Part shown: one piece after another, positions 1-7,303 of the stretch
Layout: each line of letters opens with the position of its first letter
Position numbering within the stretch: position 1 is the first letter of the stretch
Origin: CAVLCC01 sp963661535
Lineage (GTDB): Bacteria > Actinomycetota > Coriobacteriia > Coriobacteriales > CADBOM01
Direction of reading: 5' to 3'
Length of the DNA stretch: 45,805 nucleotides
Assembly (NCBI GenBank): GCA_963661535.1
Contig: CAVLCC010000012.1
Span: 1 to 45,805 of the forward strand
Made by a program: the position numbers and the translations under genes
Notes under the pieces: model-generated
Seen by the model: the letters and a program-made list of their open reading frames with translations, nothing else
What the model was told of the DNA's origin: nothing
Databases searched by the model: none

Positions 1-341
1 GTGGTGGGGGTTGCCTGATGTATTGTTTCTTACCCACACAAACTAACGAAGACTCCAAATAAATGGATTTTTTAAAAACCCCTAATTAATCACCATAACA
101 CAAAAATAATCTTTATACAAAGCTTTTCAAAATACTAAGAGTCATTTGAAAGTCACATATACCTCGCTTATGTCTACATATGCATATCAACAAGCCAGCT
201 CTTTTAAAGCGCAAATGCAGCCAACCCAATAACAAAAAAAGGTGTGCTGCTCACACAACACACCTTCTTACAAATACAAATCTGTATATTATATATTATA
301 AAATCGTATAAATCCTCTTACAAAAGCTAAGGAATCAAAAC
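1..341. other. Intergenic, no gene seen
   Basis: A+T-rich stretch at the window edge. The only structure I can support is the terminator hairpin at 231-266. No convincing reading frame with a ribosome binding site was seen on either strand. Confidence 0.6.
231..266 (-). terminator. Rho-independent terminator of the first MFS gene
   Basis: The arms AAGGTGTG (239-246) and CACACCTT (259-266) are perfect complements. Read on the minus strand, the hairpin is followed by a run of seven T (plus-strand A run 234-240). It lies about 75 bp downstream of the MFS stop codon, so it probably ends the mttB-like/MFS transcript. Confidence 0.75.
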
Positions 342-1727
342 CTATAGAAGACCCTCAGCCTCTAGTTTCTTTGTGCGTCTCCATAGCATATATGCAACTG
401 CCATGCCTATGATGCCGCAAACAATTAGAACAACAAAAATTGTCATATAAGTTCCTTGGACTGCAGCACCAGCAACTCCGCCATCAGCTGCACGTGCAGT
501 ATCTAACATTCCGCCAAATACTGTTGGATAAATCCAATCTGGAATAAATGCTATAAACGATATAACGCCTGTTGCCAAAGGAGTCATTGCAGCAGGGATT
601 CCAGCTTCGCCCATAGTTGACCAGTAAGTGCACTTCATTATGTTAGATATAAACGATATTGCTATTGTAACTGCAACGCATAGTGCAAGTTGAGAACCTG
701 TTAGCATAACAACAATTACCAAGACGGTATCAATTGCCAACAGAACTACAAAACTGCGTCCTTTATATGGGAACTTGTCCAACACAATGCCGCCCAAAAA
801 TCCTGCAACTGCAACTATCAAATATGTGCGCACTGTGCCTATCGTGGATGCTGTTGCAGAATCTAGACCCAAAACGTCTGTTGTATATTGAGTTAGATAA
901 CTGTTACCAATTGTCCAGAACATGTATGCAAACATTATTAGAAGCATAACAATCCATACGCCTGGATTTTTTATAACGTCTGCAACGCCATATTTCTTTT
1001 CTTCTACTGCAGGTTTGTTTTCTGCCTCGGCATCTTTTGCATCTTTTTTGTTGCTATCCATAAAGATGATTGCAAGCACCATAAAGAGTGCACAAATTCC
1101 AGCGGCAAATAACATTACGTATCTAAAGCCTGCGGCGCTACCAGCCGAAAAATCTGCCAAAGCTACAGAATCTGTGCCACTAGCAGCTGCAGTTTGGAGT
1201 GCTGTTGCATCTGCATATCCGCCATTTGCTGCTGCCACATTTAGGGCTACTCCCATGAGAGCAACAATTACAAGCGATGTAACAAATTGAATGATGCCAC
1301 GAGTTCCCTCGTTCCATCCAAATATTTTTGATTGGCTTTTTTCGTCTGCCAAGCCTCGAACAGCTGTTAGATAAGCAGACCACAAAGTTGCAATTCCAAA
1401 GAATGCAAACAAAGCATGAATAATTACAAGCTGCACAAATCCCTGTGCAAAAGCAAACCATAGTGATAGCGCAGTAAACGATCCAAAAGTAAGAACGATT
1501 AGCGACTTGCAGCTAAATTTGTCGGCAATCACTCCTCCTATTGGATAGCATAACGTAGATACCAAACTAACTGTGGAGCCTATAAGTCCGATTTGCAAAT
1601 CTGTAAGTGCTAGACCATCCATCATCTGTTGGTAGAAGTTGTATCTCAAATAAGGTAGCTGATATGCTAATGCAACTGCAGCAGCTAAAACAACAAATAC
1701 AACAACTTTTCGTCCAGACATTTTCAT
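342..1727 (-). CDS. MFS transporter next to tandem mttB-like genes
   Basis: Major facilitator superfamily carrier of about 461 residues in the inner membrane, with roughly twelve hydrophobic helices. The charged, Lys/Glu/Ala-rich segment around residues 225-250 fits the central cytoplasmic loop between helices 6 and 7. An upstream TTG at 1733 would add two residues, but AGGAGG lies about 8 nt before the ATG at 1727, so I choose that start. The gene follows the mttB-like gene that ends at 1969, across a 240-bp gap holding a long inverted repeat, and a terminator follows it. Known betaine uptake usually relies on BCCT or ABC carriers, so an MFS partner suggests a different methylated substrate. 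That is inference; the substrate cannot be read from the sequence. Confidence 0.85.
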   Translation of the reverse strand: MKMSGRKVVVFVVLAAAVALAYQLPYLRYNFYQQMMDGLALTDLQIGLIGSTVSLVSTLCYPIGGVIADKFSCKSLIVLTFGSFTALSLWFAFAQGFVQLVIIHALFAFFGIATLWSAYLTAVRGLADEKSQSKIFGWNEGTRGIIQFVTSLVIVALMGVALNVAAANGGYADATALQTAAASGTDSVALADFSAGSAAGFRYVMLFAAGICALFMVLAIIFMDSNKKDAKDAEAENKPAVEEKKYGVADVIKNPGVWIVMLLIMFAYMFWTIGNSYLTQYTTDVLGLDSATASTIGTVRTYLIVAVAGFLGGIVLDKFPYKGRSFVVLLAIDTVLVIVVMLTGSQLALCVAVTIAISFISNIMKCTYWSTMGEAGIPAAMTPLATGVISFIAFIPDWIYPTVFGGMLDTARAADGGVAGAAVQGTYMTIFVVLIVCGIIGMAVAYMLWRRTKKLEAEGLL

Positions 1728-1780
1728 TTGCAAAACCTCCTCCCAAATATTTCACCTTATATATAATTGGTGTGTATATT

Positions 1781-1848
1781 AAGCAATTCCCTAACGTGCT
1801 TTGGAGGGACCTAGGGGGCTAGGAATTGCACGCTAGGGAACTTTGCTT
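1781..1848. repeat. Long interrupted inverted repeat between mttB-like gene and MFS gene
   Basis: The outer arms AAGCAA (1781-1786) and TTGCTT (1843-1848) continue into TTCCCTAACGTGC (1787-1799) and GCACGCTAGGGAA (1828-1840). Together they give about 19 bp of stem, with one G-U-compatible mismatch and a 2-nt bulge. Inside is a second small hairpin, CCTAG/CTAGG, around 1810-1822. There is no T run directly after it on the minus strand, so it is not a textbook terminator. It could be an mRNA processing or stabilising hairpin, an attenuator, or a protein site that sets the mttB/MFS expression ratio. Confidence 0.7.
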
Positions 1849-1910
1849 GTTTCCTATACCGGTTTTGCCGGCATATCTTTTTTATGAGTATTAATTGCTT
1901 GTTAATCGCT

Positions 1911-1926
1911 AGTCAAAATTTTGACT
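1911..1926. promoter_or_regulatory. Perfect 16-bp palindrome
   Basis: AGTCAAAATTTTGACT is self-complementary over all 16 bases. It lies about 43 bp downstream of the first mttB-like stop codon and about 185 bp upstream of the MFS start. A dimeric regulator such as one of the nearby GntR proteins is a possible ligand, but nothing in the sequence proves it. Confidence 0.45.
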
Positions 1927-1968
1927 TAGTATCTTTGGGTTAACATGGCTTAAGCTATGCGAGCTAGC

Positions 1969-3417
1969 TTATGCCCTGTGTGCTACACCATAACCGTCAT
2001 AGCATTTGTCGATGTATTTGCGCATATCTTTTTCAAGATCTGCATCTAGAGGATATGGCTCATACTCATCGAGCATCTTGTGCCAAACTTGGTTAGCCTT
2101 GTGCTCGCCATCGACCTTGCCAGCTTTCTCCCAAGCAACATAGCTATCGCGGTGACCAATGATTGGTTTATAAATCTCTTCGTCCATGAACTCAACAGTG
2201 TGTTCAGAAGCGATGAAATTACCACGTGGCTCTTCTTCCTCGATTGTATCGAATGCGAGAGTGTCCTCATTAACATCGATGCCATGACGAATGCGCTCAA
2301 CATAACCAATCATCTCGTCGTCTAGAATTAGTTTCTCGTAAGATGTTGTATTGTAAGTATCAATAATGCCTGCAGCATGCTCTTGGAAGTTAGCGCCTGC
2401 TAAAGCAGCACCGAGTTGGTTCATCATTGATTCATAGCCAGCTTGTACGTCAACACACTTGGAGTCGGTTAGACCAGCAGATGTGCGTACAGGGATATTT
2501 AGCATATGACCCAGTTGGCAATTAGCCATTGAGAACAATGTTGTCTCAGGTGAGCCGTGTGACATCATCATATAACGCATGTCTGTAATAGCTGTGCCTG
2601 TTGAGTAAATTACAGGTGTGCCCTCACGCATAATTTGTGTAAGAACAAGTCCTGCCATAATCTCAGCATGTGATACAGATAGAGTGCCCGCTAGAGTAAT
2701 TGGAGAAGTAGCACCAGCCATTGCTAGAGCGTTAACCATTACAGGCTGACCATATTTAACCATAGTCATAACGCCCTCAAGCATGTCTTGATCCCATCCA
2801 AGTGGAGTAATGGAACAAGGAATCGAGTACATAATTGGCTTGTCATAAATTGCATCTAGACCACCAAATGGAATTGCAGCAAGCTCTACACACTCAGTAG
2901 ATCTGCGTAAACCCTCGCAGCTTCCCATGAAAGGCTTGCTAGCATATTTAAGAGTTGACATTGTCATCTCAAGGTGACGAATGTTAACATCTAAATCGCA
3001 AGGCTCGCAAAGAGTTTGAGCAACAAGTTGAATATGCTTGCAGTCTTGAGTGAGCTTGGCTAGATTGTCAAAATCTTTGATTGTGCCCATGTGTCTGCCA
3101 TCATCAAGATTTTGAACAAAAGGTGAGCAGTTTGCAGTCATGTATACAGAATTGTAAGTATCAATGACTACGTCATTTTCTGGATTGCGAGCATGTAGCT
3201 TAAAGCTGCTTGGCATCATGGCTAGATATTTCTCAACCATAGGACGGTCAAAATAGACCATCTCGCCATCTACCTTTGCGCCTGCATTTTTGAACATCTC
3301 CCTAACTTCTTCAAATCTAACAGAGATACCAATCTCTTTTAAGATTCTTAGAGAATTGTCATGGATGTTCTCTAGTTCGGTTTTGGACAAAATTTCAAAA
3401 AGTTCGTGCTGTGCCAT
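1969..3417 (-). CDS. MttB-family corrinoid methyltransferase, non-pyrrolysine (copy 1)
   Basis: Trimethylamine methyltransferase (MttB) superfamily protein of 482 residues. Family members move a methyl group from a methylated amine, typically a quaternary amine such as glycine betaine in the non-pyrrolysine branch, to a Co(I) corrinoid protein in the cytoplasm. The frame runs to full length with no in-frame amber codon, so it resembles MtgB-type proteins rather than the pyrrolysine enzyme. Blocks shared with copy 2 include MANCQLGH, VRTSAGLTDSKCVD and QAGYESMMN. AGGAGG lies 7 nt before the ATG. No corrinoid protein (MttC/MtgC) or activator is encoded nearby. The product is clearly paralogous to the next gene upstream and very probably arose by tandem duplication. 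Substrate unknown. Confidence 0.88.
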   Translation of the reverse strand: MAQHELFEILSKTELENIHDNSLRILKEIGISVRFEEVREMFKNAGAKVDGEMVYFDRPMVEKYLAMMPSSFKLHARNPENDVVIDTYNSVYMTANCSPFVQNLDDGRHMGTIKDFDNLAKLTQDCKHIQLVAQTLCEPCDLDVNIRHLEMTMSTLKYASKPFMGSCEGLRRSTECVELAAIPFGGLDAIYDKPIMYSIPCSITPLGWDQDMLEGVMTMVKYGQPVMVNALAMAGATSPITLAGTLSVSHAEIMAGLVLTQIMREGTPVIYSTGTAITDMRYMMMSHGSPETTLFSMANCQLGHMLNIPVRTSAGLTDSKCVDVQAGYESMMNQLGAALAGANFQEHAAGIIDTYNTTSYEKLILDDEMIGYVERIRHGIDVNEDTLAFDTIEEEEPRGNFIASEHTVEFMDEEIYKPIIGHRDSYVAWEKAGKVDGEHKANQVWHKMLDEYEPYPLDADLEKDMRKYIDKCYDGYGVAHRA

Positions 3418-3459
3418 TTTAAACCCTCCTCATGGTCGTAGTGGCTTTTCGGTGAGCTC

Positions 3460-3465
3460 AGTATA
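3460..3465 (-). promoter_or_regulatory. Possible -10 box of mttB-like copy 1
   Basis: TATACT on the minus strand, 43 nt before the start codon. The same hexamer stands 42 nt before the start of copy 2 (5253-5258). No good -35 hexamer is seen at normal spacing, so an activator may be needed. Confidence 0.35.
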
Positions 3466-3560
3466 CGTTTGATTGAGGGTGAATATTGGTCAGATTTAAA
3501 GGTGGTTGCGAATTTTGAATACCATTAAAGTTAGTGGTTTCATAAAACGGATACCACTTA

Positions 3561-3576
3561 TTGCAACTGGTTGCAA
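3561..3576. promoter_or_regulatory. Palindrome TTGCAAC-TG-GTTGCAA
   Basis: Two perfect 7-bp arms are separated by 2 bp, about 145 bp upstream of mttB-like copy 1. The related element AGTTGCAACT occurs at 3683-3692. Candidate operator pair for a local regulator; binding is inferred only from symmetry. Confidence 0.45.
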
Positions 3577-3623
3577 AAAGCAAATACAACTAATCTAGCG
3601 GGGTAAACTCGATTTTTTAGTAG

Positions 3624-3643
3624 GAATTTGAATTTATTCAATT
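3624..3643. repeat. 20-bp motif also found upstream of the third mttB-like gene
   Basis: The motif ends in AATTTATTCAATT and matches 18 of 20 positions at 31515-31534. Both copies lie about 210-240 bp upstream of an mttB-like start codon and in the same orientation. The motif is A+T-rich, so chance is possible. Confidence 0.4.
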
Positions 3644-3692
3644 TTCAAAGTGCAAGTTTTTGAAGGGTTGTTGGTTAGTATGAGTTGCAACT

Positions 3693-3732
3693 TACTGGTG
3701 CTTGCTACAGCATACTGATACTTGCTAATGCA
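3693..3732. repeat. Two tandem imperfect 20-bp repeats
   Basis: TACTGGTGCTTGCTACAGCA is followed directly by TACTGATACTTGCTAATGCA, with about four mismatches. They lie 31 bp downstream of the copy 2 stop codon. Possible iterated protein site or a small expansion; no gene function is implied. Confidence 0.6.
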
Positions 3733-3762
3733 AGCCATCGGTTTTGGCTACTCCCCAAAGTT

Positions 3763-5211
3763 TTATTTAGCAGCAACGTTTCTAGTTAGTCCAACTCTGT
3801 CATAGACTTTATCCATATATGCAAGCATATCTTTTTCGATTTCTGGGTCTATTGAGGGCACATCATACTCGTCTAGCATCTTGTGCCAAATCTGATTTGC
3901 CTTATGTTCTGCATCTACCTTGCCCGCAGTTTCCCATGCAGCATAAGAATCACGGTGAGCAATTTGAGGACGGTATATCTCGCCCATAAACTCAACAGTG
4001 TGCTCAGATGCTACATAATTACCACGAGGTCCTACTTCATCAATTTCCTCATATGCAAAGTGATCATCGTCTGTGCAGATTCCCTCATCTATACGATTGA
4101 TATATCCGCAAATCTCATCGTCTATAACCATCTTCTCGTAAGAAACCGTATTATACGACTCAAGGATTCCACATGCATGCTCTTGGAAGTTTACACCAGC
4201 AAGACGCGCAGACAACAAATTCATCATCGACTCATAGCCTGCCTGCATGTCTACACACTTAGAGTCTGTTAAACCTGCAGAAGTGCGCACCGGCAAGCCC
4301 AAATAATGACCGAGCTGGCAGTTAGCCATGTTGTAAAGCGCGGTTTCTGGAGAGCCGTTAGACATCATCATCGAGCGCATATCTGTAATGCAGGTGCCAG
4401 TAGAGTATACACAAGGGTTTCCCGGATTGTATATTTGTGTGAGAACTAGTCCTGAGATTATTTCTGCATGTTGGGTTGCCAAAGTTCCAGCATGTGTAAT
4501 TGGAGAAGTTGCTCCTGCCATAGGAAGCGAGCTAACCAAAATAGGTTGTCCATATTTAGCTGCTACTTTGATAGACTCTAGCGACTGCTTCTCCCAACCA
4601 AGAGGTGTTAGTGAACTGCAAATAAATGCCATCACTGGCTTATTGCGAATTGCCTCTACTCCCCCTCTTGCAATTGCTGCAAGTTCAATAAGCTCTTCCA
4701 TTTGCTGCTCAAAATAAGTAACGTCCAAATAAGGTTTGGTTGCATTTTTAATTACATTATAAGTGGTCTCAATGTGACGGATTTTTGGATCCAAATCGTT
4801 TGTCTCGCACGAAATTTTTGAAAACACATCTATGTTTTTGCATTTTTGCGCAATCTTTGTGAGATTTATATGATCTTGATTTGTTGCAAGATGCCTCCCC
4901 TCATCCAAATTTTGAGCAAAAGGCGGACACTGACTTGTTAGATTTGCCAATGTTTTTGTATTGATTATCCTAGAATCCTCAGGATTGCGACCATGCAATA
5001 CAAACTCACTAGGCAAAGTTTTTAGATATTTTTCGATACCTGCTCTATTAAACTTAACCATCTCGCCATCAACGCAAAAACCTGCGTTGGCAAACATGTT
5101 TCGTGCTTCTTCAGTGCCAACATAAATTCCAATATTCTCTAAAATTGTTAGTGCTTGATCGTGAATTTTTTCTACATCGGCCTGTGATAGAACTTCAAAT
5201 TGGTTTAGCAT
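3763..5211 (-). CDS. MttB-family corrinoid methyltransferase, non-pyrrolysine (copy 2)
   Basis: 482-residue paralogue of the neighbouring copy 1, of identical length and with long shared blocks (SPITHAGTLATQHAEI, MMMSNGSPETAL, VRTSAGLTDSKCVDMQAGYE). The family transfers a methyl group from a methylated amine to a corrinoid protein. No in-frame amber codon interrupts it. The N-terminal third is more diverged than the central barrel, which would allow a different substrate pocket; that is inference. GAGGAGG lies about 8 nt before the ATG, and a TATACT hexamer lies 42 nt upstream. It sits downstream of the GntR gene ending at 5486 and upstream of copy 1. No corrinoid partner is encoded nearby. 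Confidence 0.88.
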   Translation of the reverse strand: MLNQFEVLSQADVEKIHDQALTILENIGIYVGTEEARNMFANAGFCVDGEMVKFNRAGIEKYLKTLPSEFVLHGRNPEDSRIINTKTLANLTSQCPPFAQNLDEGRHLATNQDHINLTKIAQKCKNIDVFSKISCETNDLDPKIRHIETTYNVIKNATKPYLDVTYFEQQMEELIELAAIARGGVEAIRNKPVMAFICSSLTPLGWEKQSLESIKVAAKYGQPILVSSLPMAGATSPITHAGTLATQHAEIISGLVLTQIYNPGNPCVYSTGTCITDMRSMMMSNGSPETALYNMANCQLGHYLGLPVRTSAGLTDSKCVDMQAGYESMMNLLSARLAGVNFQEHACGILESYNTVSYEKMVIDDEICGYINRIDEGICTDDDHFAYEEIDEVGPRGNYVASEHTVEFMGEIYRPQIAHRDSYAAWETAGKVDAEHKANQIWHKMLDEYDVPSIDPEIEKDMLAYMDKVYDRVGLTRNVAAK

Positions 5212-5252
5212 TTTAATTCCTCCTCAAAATCTTAAGTTCCTCAACACCAGCC

Positions 5253-5258
5253 AGTATA
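5253..5258 (-). promoter_or_regulatory. Possible -10 box of mttB-like copy 2
   Basis: Minus-strand TATACT 42 nt upstream of the start codon, the same position and sequence as at copy 1. The -35 region is weak, which would fit a regulated promoter. Confidence 0.35.
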
Positions 5259-5442
5259 GACTTTGTTTATATTAAGTTTGAGCACATTTAAAATATGTAT
5301 CTCAAGAAGAGACATCTATGCAAAAGTTGTATTTTTTTGGGAGACAGGGTTGAGCAAAGTTGTTGCTTATGCGAGTACATGTTTATTAAATACGCTGCAT
5401 TAGAGGCTGTTTAAAAGTGCAGAATGTACCGTAGAATATTTG

Positions 5443-5460
5443 CTAGATAATTTTATCTAG
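5443..5460. promoter_or_regulatory. Perfect palindrome upstream of mttB-like copy 2
   Basis: CTAGATAA-TT-TTATCTAG has perfect 8-bp arms. It lies 25 bp downstream of the GntR stop codon and about 230 bp before the methyltransferase start. The 274-bp gap also holds nested arms GTACAT (5375-5380)/ATGTAC (5424-5429) around CTGCA/TGCAG. Candidate operator for one of the two adjacent GntR regulators; a weak terminator is the alternative. Confidence 0.45.
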
Positions 5461-5485
5461 GATGCAACATTTGCGCCAAATTGTT

Positions 5486-6244
5486 TTATATCTGTGCACT
5501 GTTGGGCGACTCATTCATGTTGCACTTTTGAATACACGAAAACGCAGAGACGCTAGATTTGCAATAATAGCAGCAATATTCCGTAGGAAATTCTATGTTG
5601 GAATTATCTGTATAAACTCCAAAACCAACAGAGTCAATCACAAGTGTGGGCGAATATGCTGCCAAATTTAGAGCCTCAGAAACATCAAGCGGCGCAGATG
5701 CCGCTTTTATTGAATGTTTCCAATATCGGGTTTCGACATTATAAATATCTTTTAGCACTTTATAGGTGTAGTTTGAGGTGTAGTCTATTGGCTCCATTTT
5801 AGGAAAACGCTCATAGGGGATATAGCTAATTGTGTAACAAGCCGGACTTTGGTCTGCTTCAATAATGAGGTCTATCCTTAGCACTTGATCGAGGGGGTTA
5901 ATCGCAAGCTTTCCAGCTATAAACTTACTTGCCTTAACCACTTCTTTTTTAAACATAGTGCGCGGTCTTGCCACCCCAGTTCTGCCTAACATAAACATTG
6001 GATCTACAAATGTTGACACCGGCACACCATTAAAAGGTTCGTTTACAAAAGTGCCCTTGCCTTTAACCCTAAAAAGATAACCTTGCTGCACCAAACTATC
6101 TATTGCATTTCTAACCGCAGTTCTACTAGCACCAAAAAGCTCCATAGCATCTTTATCAGACAAGAACTTTCCATCATCGGCATATTTATGCCAATAAATC
6201 ATGTCTATCATTTTGATTTCGAGTTCTTTTCCAGTACTAGACAT
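5486..6244 (-). CDS. GntR-family transcriptional regulator with UTRA domain (1)
   Basis: HutC-type GntR regulator of about 252 residues. Residues 1-75 carry a winged helix-turn-helix (SDKDAMELFGASRTAVRNAI, then a wing with GKGTFV). The remainder fits a UTRA small-ligand domain that would sense a metabolite. A GTG at 6256 would give four more residues, but alignment with the paralogous neighbour (its start MPITGDEL against MSSTGKEL here) supports the ATG at 6244. The upstream GAGAG is only a modest ribosome binding site. It is encoded just before the tandem methyltransferase genes, so it probably controls them. The two GntR proteins share length and architecture and look like a duplication. 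Confidence 0.85.
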   Translation of the reverse strand: MSSTGKELEIKMIDMIYWHKYADDGKFLSDKDAMELFGASRTAVRNAIDSLVQQGYLFRVKGKGTFVNEPFNGVPVSTFVDPMFMLGRTGVARPRTMFKKEVVKASKFIAGKLAINPLDQVLRIDLIIEADQSPACYTISYIPYERFPKMEPIDYTSNYTYKVLKDIYNVETRYWKHSIKAASAPLDVSEALNLAAYSPTLVIDSVGFGVYTDNSNIEFPTEYCCYYCKSSVSAFSCIQKCNMNESPNSAQI

Positions 6245-6446
6245 TCGACAGCTCACTCTCTTGTGTTAGAAAGCAAAACAAGTTTGCTGCATATAGTTTA
6301 CTAATCAGTTTTGTATAGTGCAAGGCAAGTTTTTATTATCTTGGGATTTAGATGTCTTCACTAAGAGGATTGAAAGGCTAAAACGCGCAAAAGTGCTTCA
6401 TTAGACGTTCTAGCTGGTGCAATTATTTCAATTGTGTTAGGAATTG

Positions 6447-6500
6447 CTAACTTTTCATAAGCAAAACAACAAGGGCATCTTCATCTTGCACCCATCCCAT
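6447..6500 (-). CDS. Possible 17-residue small ORF behind a strong ribosome binding site
   Basis: Between the two GntR genes an ATG at 6500 is preceded by GGGGGAGG at 6 nt spacing and reads MGWVQDEDALVVLLMKS before TAG. Such a strong Shine-Dalgarno in front of such a short frame suggests a leader peptide or the stump of a decayed gene. The sequence after the stop still looks faintly coding. A short inverted repeat GTTAG/CTAAC surrounds the end. I do not recognise the peptide. Confidence 0.3.
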   Translation of the reverse strand: MGWVQDEDALVVLLMKS

Positions 6501-6523
6501 ATGTTACCTCCCCCTTAAATAAT

Positions 6524-7285
6524 CTACCATTTTTTAGGCACTGAGCTAGGGTGCTGCGAATATATAGGAACATTTTTTTGTATATATGTGAGCCGCGAGA
6601 ACTCTGGCTTGCAATAGTGATAAAAATATTCTAGAGGAATATCTTTAGAACCAACTGTTCCCCACGTAATTGAGTCAAAGCAAAGTATTGGCATATCACG
6701 CGGAACCTGGAGCACATCCGAAGCATCCTCTGGAGCGATTAAAGCTTCCATAAAATGCTGCCAGTACTTTATTTGAATTCCATAATATTCTTGGAATGCG
6801 TCTCCTACCCTCTTTTTTGTAAAATCAACATCTTCTAGCAAAGTAAATTCGTCTATAGGAAGGTGTATGAGGGTATAGCTTGCTGGAATTCTATCGGCCA
6901 AAACCAAAATTCCTACACGCATTACTGTGTCGCCTCTATTTATCTGTAGCTTGTCAGACATAAGTTTTGGGGCGGCGACCTTATCCTTAAAAACCAGCCT
7001 GCGAGCCACCTCATATCCAGCGCGCTTTAGTGCTGAGCAAAAATCAACTATGGAATAAATCGGATACTCACCTGCGCAAGAATGCACAAAGGTGCCCTTG
7101 CCTTGCACGCGGTATAGATATCCCATTCTAACTAGCTTGTCTATTGCACGCCTAACAGCAGATCTGCTTGCATTAAACAAAACCATTGCATCGCGATCGC
7201 TCATAAATTTGCCATCAGGACTATACTTGCGATCTTCTATAAGTTCTAGAAGCTTTAAAAAAAGCTCATCGCCTGTAATTGGCAT
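6524..7285 (-). CDS. GntR-family transcriptional regulator with UTRA domain (2)
   Basis: 253-residue GntR regulator of the HutC/UTRA type. The N-terminal HTH reads SDRDAMVLFNASRSAVRRAI and is followed by the wing GKGTFVHS; residues of about 85-240 form the ligand-binding domain. GGAGG stands about 8 nt before the ATG. It begins only 18 bp after the end of a glycosyltransferase gene, so part of its transcription may come from the envelope operon. It is paralogous to the regulator ending at 5486. The pair next to a pair of methyltransferase paralogues suggests regulator and enzyme duplicated together; one-to-one pairing is inference. Confidence 0.85.
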   Translation of the reverse strand: MPITGDELFLKLLELIEDRKYSPDGKFMSDRDAMVLFNASRSAVRRAIDKLVRMGYLYRVQGKGTFVHSCAGEYPIYSIVDFCSALKRAGYEVARRLVFKDKVAAPKLMSDKLQINRGDTVMRVGILVLADRIPASYTLIHLPIDEFTLLEDVDFTKKRVGDAFQEYYGIQIKYWQHFMEALIAPEDASDVLQVPRDMPILCFDSITWGTVGSKDIPLEYFYHYCKPEFSRLTYIQKNVPIYSQHPSSVPKKW

Positions 7286-7303
7286 AGCCTAACCCTCCAT
7301 TTA

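Larger units (their letters stand above)
3418..3762. other. Intergenic region between the two mttB-like paralogues
   Basis: 345 bp without a supported gene. It is dense in symmetry elements: a possible minus-strand -10 box at 3460-3465, a palindrome at 3561-3576, a 14-bp palindrome TTGAATTTATTCAA at 3628-3641, AGTTGCAACT at 3683-3692 and a tandem 20-bp repeat at 3693-3732. This suggests that copy 1 has its own regulated promoter and is not simply read through from copy 2. Confidence 0.5.

Noticed and set aside
1969..5211. Possible pyrrolysine (in-frame TAG) in the MttB-like genes
   Set aside because: Both frames, and the third at 29861-31276, run uninterrupted over the full family length and end at a normal terminal stop, so no amber read-through is needed.
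5462..5671. Plus-strand open frame over the end of the GntR gene
   Set aside because: Shadow frame antisense to a well-supported gene, without its own ribosome binding site.
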